Source: Candidatus Sumerlaeota bacterium (lineage in GTDB: Bacteria > Sumerlaeota > Sumerlaeia > JADFCT01). From it: a stretch of 9,866 nucleotides of DNA. Of this stretch, positions 1 through 6,247 are shown piece by piece (position 1 is the stretch's first letter; each line of letters starts with the position of its first letter). The stretch lies in NCBI GenBank assembly GCA_026398575.1, contig JAPLSP010000386.1:1-9866 (forward strand), given 5' to 3'. The position numbers and the translations under genes are program-made. The notes under the pieces were generated by a model. The model made no database searches. It was not told where the DNA came from and worked only from the letters and a program-made list of their open reading frames with translations.

Positions 1-87
1 GCACTCCAAATGCTGGCGCCGCTTCCGACTGCATTGTTTTTATCCCATTATCACACGCCGAATGAGAGCATGTTGTCGTTCTTTGCT
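1..87. other. Left edge, no supported gene
   Basis: Nothing in this stretch can be assigned. One plus-strand frame entering from the left edge stops at 61-63 and another runs into the palindrome at 88-150, so either could be the tail of an upstream gene. A minus-strand ATG at 34-32 opens a frame that leaves the window after about 11 codons, but it lacks a convincing Shine-Dalgarno sequence. None of these is long enough to support a call. Confidence 0.3.
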
Positions 88-150
88 ATCCGTGTTATCC
101 GCGATATCCGTGGTTGAAAATTAACCACGGATTTCGCGGATAACGCGGAT
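88..150. repeat. Near-perfect palindrome made of 9-nt words
   Basis: Two 28-bp arms (88-115 and 123-150) flank a 7-nt centre (GAAAATT) and pair with only two mismatches. Each arm is itself a short direct repeat of about 9 nt: ATCCGTGTT, ATCCGCGAT, ATCCGTGGTT in the left arm, mirrored in the right arm. The element starts 52 nt past the stop codon of the minus-strand gene ending at 203, so it would lie in that gene's 3' transcript and fold into a long hairpin. No T-run follows it on either strand, so it is not a standard intrinsic terminator. It is most likely a dispersed palindromic repeat unit; that identity is inferred. Confidence 0.85.
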
Positions 151-202
151 GTCACGCCGCGAAGTTGAATACCTTTTCAAACGGGTTCTGCAAAAAAACC
201 AG

Positions 203-1144
203 TTAATTGCCGGACTTGATATTTCCCATTATGCCATCGAACTCCGGCGCGACGGTGTTCCAGGATTCAGCCTGCGCGGCGCACTGAACCAGGAAAGCTG
301 AATTCCCTTGTACGAAATAGGCGCAGCGCAGACGAGAAATTTTGCCACCCTTAGAGATGTCATAGAAAAGATTGAATAGCATTTGCCCCGCAACTTTGAC
401 GGGCGGAGCCGGTTGCGCCGTCACGCCCGGATATTGCTGCTTCATGATCTCTTCAAATTGCTTGCGCACGTCGGCGGGATTGAGCGGGGTCTTCAGGCTT
501 TCGGGCGGAATCGTTTGGCGCCGGATCAGAATGCTCGCTTCGGCGCCTCCGGGCAATTTCTTGCGGAATGCGACATCAAAGCCTTGCGGCGCATCGGCGG
601 CGCGCGTCCAACCCTCCGGCAGGCGCAACTCGAAACCTTTTTCCTTCACCACCTGCCCGGCGGCGGCTTCCGCGGGGGCGGCGCCTTTCACCGCCAGCTG
701 CGCGGGCGCTCCTGCGTTTTGGGATTGAACCTTCCGCGTCCAGACTTTGATGGTTGGGGTGGCCGCTTGCTGGATGAAGAGCCATGTCTCGGCTTTTTGC
801 ACTGGAATATCGTCGGCTTTGCCGTTCTGGGTTCCCGGAACGATCGAGTCCATGCCCCCCGCCCCATACGAGCCCCATAACGCCTGGTATTTGCCTTTTG
901 CCAGCGAGATGGGAAGCGACTCGCCTGGCCTGACTTTGTGTTCATCCCACTGCGCCATGTCGGCGGGAGCGATATAGAGGCTCAGGTTTACGCTTCCCTG
1001 GTTGGAGAGGGTGATGATGGCGTTGGGCGATGTGTCCGCCGGGGCTGGCGCCGCAGGCGGAGCGGCAGGCGCCGTCCTGGCGAAGGCAAGATTCAAAATC
1101 AGGGCGAGGCATCCGTATGCCGCAAGGGAGGCAAATTGTTTCAT
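203..1144 (-). CDS. Secreted protein with PsbP/DcrB-like C-terminal domain
   Basis: A 313-aa protein. I start it at the ATG complementary to 1144-1142, because AAAGGAG lies 8 nt upstream and the N-terminus then becomes a good signal peptide (MKQF, a hydrophobic stretch to LNLAFA, likely cleavage after Ala22). The frame stays open upstream to 1282, but that extension is basic and unlike an export signal. Residues about 23-36 are Pro/Ala-rich. Residues 37-139 form a beta-rich segment I do not recognise. An Ala-rich linker follows (about 140-167). Residues 168-311 begin GFELRLPEGWTR and end with a strand reporting on a captured or imported protein (AYFVQGNSAFLVQC), then a helix, the pattern of the PsbP/Mog1/DcrB fold. 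Two cysteines in this domain (274, 288) could pair outside the cytoplasm. No catalytic motif is visible. The probable location is the periplasm or cell surface; the function is unknown. Its only neighbour is the divergently transcribed kinase. Confidence 0.8.
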   Translation of the reverse strand: MKQFASLAAYGCLALILNLAFARTAPAAPPAAPAPADTSPNAIITLSNQGSVNLSLYIAPADMAQWDEHKVRPGESLPISLAKGKYQALWGSYGAGGMDSIVPGTQNGKADDIPVQKAETWLFIQQAATPTIKVWTRKVQSQNAGAPAQLAVKGAAPAEAAAGQVVKEKGFELRLPEGWTRAADAPQGFDVAFRKKLPGGAEASILIRRQTIPPESLKTPLNPADVRKQFEEIMKQQYPGVTAQPAPPVKVAGQMLFNLFYDISKGGKISRLRCAYFVQGNSAFLVQCAAQAESWNTVAPEFDGIMGNIKSGN

Positions 1145-1239
1145 GGTTATGGCTCCTTTCGATGCATTCATTGGGGCATGGGGAAATAATCGGAAATGCC
1201 AAAGAAATCCCATGCTAATTTCAAATTTCCGATAGCGAT

Positions 1240-1269
1240 AGAATAGCCGCCTGGACAGGGTGGATGCAA
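1240..1269 (-). promoter_or_regulatory. Candidate sigma70-type promoter for the minus-strand gene
   Basis: Read on the minus strand, TTGCAT (1269-1264) is followed after 18 nt by TATTCT (1245-1240). The transcript would have a leader of roughly 90 nt before the ATG at 1144. The match to consensus is moderate, and the call rests on position and spacing only. Confidence 0.35.
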
Positions 1270-1362
1270 GGAGCATTCGCAAGTTTTTTGGATTTTCCGG
1301 ACTTTCATATAGAGTTTCCCATCAGATAATACATGCATGGGGTCACTTTTGAAATATGCCAC

Positions 1363-1392
1363 TTGAATTGTCTGTTATTGAGACGGTATAAT
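1363..1392 (+). promoter_or_regulatory. Sigma70-type promoter for the histidine kinase gene
   Basis: TTGAAT (1363-1368), an 18-nt spacer and a perfect TATAAT (1387-1392) give a good housekeeping-type promoter. The start of transcription would be near 1399, leaving a leader of about 97 nt. The spacer contains a small inverted repeat, GTCT-N7-AGAC, which could be an operator but is short enough to arise by chance. Confidence 0.6.
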
Positions 1393-1495
1393 ACCCATGT
1401 GTCGGTCTAAATCGAACATGCTGCGGCGTGCTAAAAAGAAAGAAAAAAACGAGGATGCGCCTCTTCCTCCACTCATAAGTTAGGATATTGGCCCG

Positions 1496-3757
1496 ATGGA
1501 AAATCCGCCCAATCAAATAGCACGGCAAGGAAATGAAATGCCCGCCAGGAAGGAAGCCCATCAGTATCCGCGACAAGAGGATGGCGACACGCACAGCTTT
1601 GGCGAGCAGCTGATTGCCCTGGTCGAGATCGGCAATGAACTGTCGAAGGCCGCCGCCATTGACGATCTATGCCGGCGCGCCGTGGAACTGGGCAGAGAAC
1701 GCCTGGGATTCGACCGCCTGAGCCTATGGCTTCGCTATGGTTCAAGCGATTGCCTAAGGGGAACGTTCGGCACGGATGAGCAGGGGAATATCCGCGATGA
1801 GCGCGCATGGCGCACCCGCGGCTGGACCGAGCCCGAGCTCGAAGTGAAAACACGATTCCGTTACATGACCCGAGCCGAATCCGATATTGAAGATTACAGC
1901 GGGCAGGTCATCGGCAAGGCGATGAAAAGCGCCGCGGCCCTTTGGGACGGCGAAAATATTATCGGCTATTTATGCGTTGACAATCTGCTTACCCGCCAGC
2001 CGATCATGGAGAGCCAAAACCAGCTGCTGGCCTTGTACGGCATGACCTTGGGAAATTTTTTAACCCGGAAGCAAACGGAAGAGGAAACCGCCCGCTTCAA
2101 TGCGCGTCTGCGGAGTTTGCACGAGGTGGGAAATGAACTGTCCCGAATCGCTTCTTTCGATGACCTGTCGCGCCGCGCCATCGAATTGGGAAGGGAAAAA
2201 CTGGGCTTCGACCGCATCGGCATCTGGTTTTTCGACAAGCAGAACAACTATTTCGTCGGCTCCTTCGGAACCGACGAGCAGGGAAACCTCCGCGACGAGC
2301 GGCATGAGCGCTTCGAGCGTCCGTTCGGCCCCGACATCGGGTATGCTGCGGAACAAAAAGCCAGCGTCGTCATCATGCCCGAAACCGTGATTTACGACCT
2401 GACCGGGCAAGTGGGCATCGGGAAGGCGGCGCGATCCGTCGCCTCGCTGTGGGATGGAGAAGAAACCATCGGCTGCATCTCCATCGACACGCTGCTGACG
2501 ATGCGTCCCCTGACCGAGCACGACAACCAGATTCTGGTCTTATACGCTTCGACGCTCGGGCATCTTTTCACCGCGCGCCGCGCGGAAGCCGAACGCCTGA
2601 AGCTGGAGGCCCGGTTCCAGCAGGCTCAAAAAATGGAGAGCCTCGGCATTCTGGCCGGCGGCATTGCGCATGATTTCAATAATCTGCTCGTCGGCATTCT
2701 GGGCAACGCCGATCTGGCGTTGATGGAGCTGTCGCTCGTCACGCCGGCCTGCGAATACCTTCAGGGGATCATGAAGTCGGCCAAGCGCGCCGCCGAACTG
2801 ACCCGGCAAATGCTGGCCTATTCGGGCAAAGGCCGGTTCGTCGTCCAGCCGCTCAGCCTCAACAAAGTGATCGAAGAAATGACTCATCTGCTCGAAGTCT
2901 CCATTTCAAAGAAAGCCGTCCTCCGATACAATTTCTTCAAGAATCTGCCTGCCGTCGAAGCCGACGCTGCGCAAATGCGCCAGATCGTCATGAACCTGGT
3001 TACCAACGCCTCGGAAGCCATTGGCGAAAAGAGCGGCACGATTTCGATTTCGACCGGCGTCATGGACGTGGACCGCGAGTATCTGGCGGGAACCTGGCAG
3101 AATGAAAAACTCGAGCCGGGCCGCTATGCTTACTTTGAAGTCTCGGACACGGGCTGCGGCATGGACAAGGAAATGATCGCCAAGATATTCGACCCGTTTT
3201 TCACGACGAAATTTACGGGGCGCGGTCTGGGACTGGCCGCGGTGCTGGGAATTGTCCGAGGCCACAAAGGCGCGTTGAAGGTTTATAGCGAAGTGGGAAA
3301 AGGAACAACGCTCAAGATACTCTTCCCCGCGGTGGAGGCGCCCCCGGCGGCGGCGCGGCCCTCCGAATTGGATGGCGCGGCCTGGCGCGGAAACGGAACG
3401 GTATTGCTGGCGGATGATGAAGAACCCGTCCGGGCTGTTGCCAAGCGCCTGCTCGAGCGGCTGGGTTTCAAAGTCCTGGCGGCCGGCGACGGACGCGAAA
3501 CCATCCAGCTGTTCCGCGCGCATGCCGATGAGATCGTTCTAGTCGTTCTGGATCTGACCATGCCGCATTTGGACGGCGCGGAAGTCTTCACGGAATTGCG
3601 CCGGATTCGCGAGAACATTCGCGTGATTCTTTCCAGCGGCTACAACGAGCAGGAAGTGGTGGAGCGTTTCGCGGGCAAGGGCCTTGCAGGCTTCATACAA
3701 AAGCCGTACCGCTACGCTGAACTGGCGGCCAAAGCGCAGGCGGCGCTCGAAGAATAA
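1496..3757 (+). CDS. Hybrid histidine kinase: GAF-GAF-HisKA-HATPase-REC
   Basis: A 753-aa soluble sensor kinase that autophosphorylates a histidine and passes the phosphate to its own receiver domain. Two GAF domains (about 36-187 and 202-360) are clear duplicates: both carry GNELS, ELGRE+LGFDR, FGTDEQGN(I/L)RDER and LWDGE, offset by about 166 residues. The HisKA H-box is GGIAHDFNN with His392. The ATPase domain has an N-box (NLVTNASEA, Asn500/Asn504), DTGCGM at 551-556, FDPFF at 565-569 and GRGLGL at 575-580. The receiver has acidic residues 640-642, phosphoacceptor Asp686, Ser713 and Lys736. All catalytic residues are present. There is no membrane helix, so it senses a cytoplasmic or diffusible signal. 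The chosen ATG has a weak AGGA 10 nt upstream; an ATG at 1538 has AAGGAA 5 nt upstream and could be the true start, costing 14 residues. No DNA-binding regulator is nearby, so its output partner is elsewhere. Confidence 0.96.
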   Translation: MENPPNQIARQGNEMPARKEAHQYPRQEDGDTHSFGEQLIALVEIGNELSKAAAIDDLCRRAVELGRERLGFDRLSLWLRYGSSDCLRGTFGTDEQGNIRDERAWRTRGWTEPELEVKTRFRYMTRAESDIEDYSGQVIGKAMKSAAALWDGENIIGYLCVDNLLTRQPIMESQNQLLALYGMTLGNFLTRKQTEEETARFNARLRSLHEVGNELSRIASFDDLSRRAIELGREKLGFDRIGIWFFDKQNNYFVGSFGTDEQGNLRDERHERFERPFGPDIGYAAEQKASVVIMPETVIYDLTGQVGIGKAARSVASLWDGEETIGCISIDTLLTMRPLTEHDNQILVLYASTLGHLFTARRAEAERLKLEARFQQAQKMESLGILAGGIAHDFNNLLVGILGNADLALMELSLVTPACEYLQGIMKSAKRAAELTRQMLAYSGKGRFVVQPLSLNKVIEEMTHLLEVSISKKAVLRYNFFKNLPAVEADAAQMRQIVMNLVTNASEAIGEKSGTISISTGVMDVDREYLAGTWQNEKLEPGRYAYFEVSDTGCGMDKEMIAKIFDPFFTTKFTGRGLGLAAVLGIVRGHKGALKVYSEVGKGTTLKILFPAVEAPPAAARPSELDGAAWRGNGTVLLADDEEPVRAVAKRLLERLGFKVLAAGDGRETIQLFRAHADEIVLVVLDLTMPHLDGAEVFTELRRIRENIRVILSSGYNEQEVVERFAGKGLAGFIQKPYRYAELAAKAQAALEE

Positions 3758-3800
3758 AAAATGTAAAATGTAAAATGTAAAATGAGAAATTGAAAATGAG
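3758..3800. repeat. 7-nt tandem array after the kinase gene
   Basis: Three exact copies of ATGTAAA run from 3761 to 3781 and decay into related A/T-rich words (ATGAGAA, TTGAAAATGAG). The array begins 3 nt after the kinase stop codon. It has no stem-loop character and is best described as a microsatellite. Confidence 0.8.
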
Positions 3801-3915
3801 ACCGCGCGGCTGGCAATTGATGCATGGCTGCTTAACCCGGCAGAGCCGGAACCATTCAGGTAAAATTTTCAAAAAGGTGGGCGGCGTTCAATTGTCGAGC
3901 AAACGCGCATAAATA
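3801..3915. other. Intergenic spacer without a gene
   Basis: No reading frame of note. A 5-bp hairpin, CCGGC-AGA-GCCGG (3837-3849), is the only local structure; it is not followed directly by a T-run. A poor -35/-10 pair near 3888-3916 (TTCAAT, 17 nt, TAAATA) could drive the downstream gene, but I would not rely on it. Confidence 0.4.
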
Positions 3916-3972
3916 CAGGCAGAATCATTGAGGGCAGAATCATTATGATTCTGCCCTCAATGATTCTGCCTG
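3916..3972. repeat. Perfect 57-bp palindrome made of 15-nt units
   Basis: Two perfectly complementary 28-bp arms (3916-3943 and 3945-3972) surround a single T at 3944. Within each arm the word CAGAATCAT (or its complement ATGATTCTG) occurs twice, 15 nt apart: at 3920 and 3935 in the left arm, at 3945 and 3960 in the right. The element ends 24 nt before the AGGAGG of the next gene. In RNA it would form a very long hairpin just upstream of that ribosome-binding site. It shares its core word and its 15-nt period with the array at 6248-6335. Confidence 0.93.
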
Positions 3973-3996
3973 CCAATCGCTGCAAAGCTAACCTAT

Positions 3997-4002
3997 AGGA
4001 GG
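3997..4002 (+). promoter_or_regulatory. Consensus ribosome-binding site
   Basis: AGGAGG, 8 nt before the ATG at 4011, is a full-strength Shine-Dalgarno sequence. It fixes the start of the zinc-ribbon/DUF4190 gene. Confidence 0.9.
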
Positions 4003-4010
4003 CGCCAAGG

Positions 4011-4814
4011 ATGAACTGTCCCCGATGCAATGCGCCGATGATCGAAGGGGCGCTGTTCTGCAGCCAATGCGGCTTTTCGCAGAGTCATGTCTTCCCGGCG
4101 CCGGCTCTGCCGGTTTCGCAGACCTCCGGCATGGCCATCGCTTCCTTCGTCCTCGGTCTGCTCAGCTTCACTGGATTCTTATGTTGTTTCGGATGGCCTC
4201 TGGGGGCGCTGGCGATTGTCCTCGGCGTCGTTGCCGTCACCCAAATCGGACAAAGCCTGAACCGGCTGACGGGAAAGGGATTTGCCATCGCCGGAATCGT
4301 CCTGGGCGCTTTATCCTACCTGGCCTATATCCCTTTTCTTTTGGTGATGATCCTTCCCAATTTCTTCGTGGCCAATACTGCCGCGAAAGGAGCCCGCGCT
4401 CAGGCGGATCTGAGAGTCCTGTCCGTGGCGCTCGAGGCATACTACGTGGATGCCAATGCTTATCCGGATCGGCTGTCACAATTGACGACGCCGGTCGCAT
4501 ATATGAACTCCCTCCAAAAGGATCCATTTGATTCCGGCGCCGGAATGAGTAATGCGTATTCCTATTCTTCCGTCATGATCGGCGGCAAATCCTTTTGGGT
4601 TGTCTGGAGCCCGGGTCCCGATAATCAGCCGAACCTGCGCCCGCAAGACGTTGCCGGCTACAGCGCGACTGAAAAGAGTTTGAAGAACCAGCTCCTGAAG
4701 CGCTCCTATGATCCGACAAATGGAACGCGCAGCCCGGGCGATATCATCCGCACGAATCTTGGCGATTTGCCGGAAAGCCCGTTTCCCTCCACGCCCTCCC
4801 GCTCCCGGCCTTGA
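4011..4814 (+). CDS. Zinc ribbon - DUF4190 - pseudopilin-like membrane protein
   Basis: A 267-aa protein with three parts. Residues 1-22 are a zinc ribbon (CPRC at 3-6, CSQC at 17-20). After a Pro-rich linker, residues about 40-118 form two hydrophobic segments with the Gly-rich pattern of DUF4190 (SGMAIASFVLGLLS, then GKGFAIAGIVLGALS). From about 115 onward the sequence resembles the globular part of GspG-type pseudopilins: LPNF, AQADLRVLSVALEAYYVDANAYP, LTTPVAYMNSLQKDPF, a YSYSS strand, FWVVWSPGPD and YDPTNGTRSPGDIIR. The usual prepilin leader (GFTLIE) is absent, so cleavage and assembly as a pilin are not expected; the second DUF4190 helix occupies the place of the pilin helix. The zinc ribbon should face the cytoplasm, with the pilin-like domain on the other side or also cytoplasmic. 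It is probably co-transcribed with the hydrolase 34 nt downstream. The domain reading is secure; the role is unknown. Confidence 0.9.
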   Translation: MNCPRCNAPMIEGALFCSQCGFSQSHVFPAPALPVSQTSGMAIASFVLGLLSFTGFLCCFGWPLGALAIVLGVVAVTQIGQSLNRLTGKGFAIAGIVLGALSYLAYIPFLLVMILPNFFVANTAAKGARAQADLRVLSVALEAYYVDANAYPDRLSQLTTPVAYMNSLQKDPFDSGAGMSNAYSYSSVMIGGKSFWVVWSPGPDNQPNLRPQDVAGYSATEKSLKNQLLKRSYDPTNGTRSPGDIIRTNLGDLPESPFPSTPSRSRP

Positions 4815-4848
4815 TTTTATATATAACAATTTCCAGAAGTTCCCTTTC

Positions 4849-6132
4849 ATGAAAATTATCCATACATCCGCGCTTTTTTTTGCGTGTCTGTTGAGCGCGT
4901 CAACGATTGTGGCTGAAAGCGGCGACCGTGCCACCTCGCAAACTCCAGCGAGCGCATTGACTGCCATGGAGGGAATGACTTCGATGACTTCTCCGCAAAC
5001 TCAAGTGCGCGTCCCGACGTTGGGAGGATCGGTTTGGTGGACAACCGTGTGGGAGCAGGACGGCTATCGCATCCAGACGCATAAGATCACCGGCTGGCGG
5101 CGGCTGATTGATCCGGCCAATGTCCTGATTACTACGGGTGACTTCGATGAATGCCTCGAAGCGCTGGCCAAAGAATTAAACACGCCGCCCGCAAATGCGC
5201 CCGTCAACTTCAATATACCGTTCCCCACCCTCGGCGGGAAGCAATTCTGGGGCGATGAATTCTACGCGAACGAGTGGAAGATTCAGCGCAATAGCGTCAC
5301 GGGGCACTACCGCCTGCTGGACCCGAACCGCGTGCGTCGCGCCTGGGGAACCTACGATCAGTGCTTGCGCGAATATAAGGCAGGGGCCAGGGGGCAGGGG
5401 GCGGGGGTCAGGGGTCAGGGGTCGGGGATTAGTGAACCGAAAACCGAAAACCGAAAACCGGAAACCGCGAGCAGTGAACCGAAAACCGAAAACAATCATC
5501 GAACGCTGGTTATCCTTCTGCACGGCATTTTCCGCAGTCCGGACTCTTTTTCCAAGCTTTCCGAACGGCTCAAGAGCGAAGGATACGATGTCTGCGCCGT
5601 CGCTTATCCCAGCACGCAGGTCTCGATTCCCGATCACGCGGCGCAACTCAACCGCCTCCTCGAACGGCTCGAAGGATATGACGCGATCTATTTTGTCTGT
5701 CATTCCATGGGCGGCTTGGTCGCGCGCTACGCCCTGAGCCAGCGCCCCGAAAAGCGCGCGCGAGGCATCGTCACGCTCGGCACGCCCCACAACGGCGCCA
5801 TGCAGGCGGACATGCTGAAAGACTGGCTGCCATATAAGTTCATCACAGGACAAGCGGGACAGCAGTTGATCTCCGGCGCCGGCTCGCTGGCAGCCGCGCT
5901 GCCCGAACCGCCGTGCCCCATGGCCTGCATCGCGGGCGGCAAAGGCAACAAGTCCGGCTTCTCGCCCATCATTCCCGGCGACGACGACGGCACGGTCGAG
6001 CTGGCGAGCGCGCTCAACAACGGCAAAACCAGCGACACGCTGGTCGTGAACAGCCTGCATTCCTTCCTGATGAACAATAGCAACGTCATCGAGGCAGTCG
6101 TGCGATTCATCAAAACCGGCTCGGTGAAATAA
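4849..6132 (+). CDS. Secreted lipase/esterase-like alpha/beta-hydrolase with duplicated N-terminal module
   Basis: A 427-aa protein, started at 4849 because this gives a signal peptide (MKIIHTSALFFACLLSASTIVA); the frame is open back to 4708, but that part overlaps the previous gene and is not signal-like. No Shine-Dalgarno sequence is evident, so translation may be coupled to the gene ending 34 nt upstream. Two alignable modules follow (about 55-109 and 125-178), sharing PTLGG, W, IQ, TG, RL, DP, G, D and CL without gaps. A Gly/Arg/Gln then Glu/Pro/Lys/Thr linker (177-218) is encoded by 7-nt DNA repeats. The catalytic domain has the oxyanion motif LLHG (213-216), nucleophile Ser286 in CHSMGG (the usual first Gly is Cys), a LGTPHNG strand-turn, an Asp in GDDDGTV (378-380) and His404. 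This fits the lipase class 2/PGAP1-like group acting on lipid or other esters outside the cytoplasm. The substrate is unknown. Confidence 0.92.
   Translation: MKIIHTSALFFACLLSASTIVAESGDRATSQTPASALTAMEGMTSMTSPQTQVRVPTLGGSVWWTTVWEQDGYRIQTHKITGWRRLIDPANVLITTGDFDECLEALAKELNTPPANAPVNFNIPFPTLGGKQFWGDEFYANEWKIQRNSVTGHYRLLDPNRVRRAWGTYDQCLREYKAGARGQGAGVRGQGSGISEPKTENRKPETASSEPKTENNHRTLVILLHGIFRSPDSFSKLSERLKSEGYDVCAVAYPSTQVSIPDHAAQLNRLLERLEGYDAIYFVCHSMGGLVARYALSQRPEKRARGIVTLGTPHNGAMQADMLKDWLPYKFITGQAGQQLISGAGSLAAALPEPPCPMACIAGGKGNKSGFSPIIPGDDDGTVELASALNNGKTSDTLVVNSLHSFLMNNSNVIEAVVRFIKTGSVK
5383..5427 (+). repeat. G-rich 7-nt tandem array inside the hydrolase gene
   Basis: Six consecutive 7-mers follow the pattern GGGG(C/T/G)C(A/G), from GGGGCCA at 5383 to GGGGTCG at 5424, plus a trailing GGG. 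Seven G-runs of four or five lie on the coding strand with loops of 1-3 nt, an ideal G-quadruplex composition in both the displaced DNA strand and the mRNA. In protein it encodes a Gly/Arg/Gln/Ala stretch with a 7-residue period. Confidence 0.9.
5431..5493 (+). repeat. ACCGAAA 7-nt array and in-frame 21-nt direct repeat inside the hydrolase gene
   Basis: ACCGAAA repeats at 5436, 5443 and 5450, then degenerates (ACCGGAA, ACCG). An identical 21-nt block occurs at 5431-5451 and 5473-5493, offset by 42 nt, so the reading frame is kept and SEPKTEN appears twice in the protein. It adjoins the G-rich array and together they encode the interdomain linker. Confidence 0.9.
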
Positions 6133-6247
6133 TCCCCCAGGCGCCTTCAGGGATGAAATGCCTGTCAAACCAAAAGCGAAAGGCTGCTATGTTTTGGCCT
6201 TTATTTTCCCGGCAATTCGCGCGCATCCTGTAACCGGATAATGAAAA
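6133..6247. other. Spacer after the hydrolase gene
   Basis: This part of the intergenic region holds no gene. It contains the possible terminator at 6179-6207 and a lone -10-like GATAAT (6237-6242) with no acceptable -35 partner. I see no other signal. Confidence 0.4.
6179..6207 (+). terminator. Possible weak intrinsic terminator
   Basis: AAAGGC (6179-6184) pairs with GCCTTT (6197-6202) over a 12-nt loop and is followed by ATTTT. It lies 46 nt after the hydrolase stop codon. The stem is short and the T-run poor, so any termination would be partial. An alternative stem, CCAAAA (6170-6175) with TTTTGG (6192-6197), competes for the same bases. Confidence 0.35.

Noticed and set aside
88..150. 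CRISPR repeats or transposon terminal inverted repeats
   Set aside because: The units are only 9 nt with no spacers, and the two arms are separated by 7 nt, leaving no room for a mobile gene. No target-site duplication or transposase is seen.
3837..3849. Small CCGGC/GCCGG hairpin as a terminator
   Set aside because: The five-bp stem is not followed directly by a T-run; the nearest T-rich stretch is more than 10 nt away.
3916..3972. Palindrome as an intrinsic terminator of the kinase gene
   Set aside because: There is no T-run after either arm, it lies 158 nt past the stop codon, and the arms are only moderately GC-rich. Readthrough blocking is possible but not the standard signal.
5176..6168. 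330-codon minus-strand open frame
   Set aside because: Antisense to the hydrolase gene, whose catalytic motifs are intact on the plus strand. The repeat part gives only low-complexity FGFRF and PRPLTPDP stretches.
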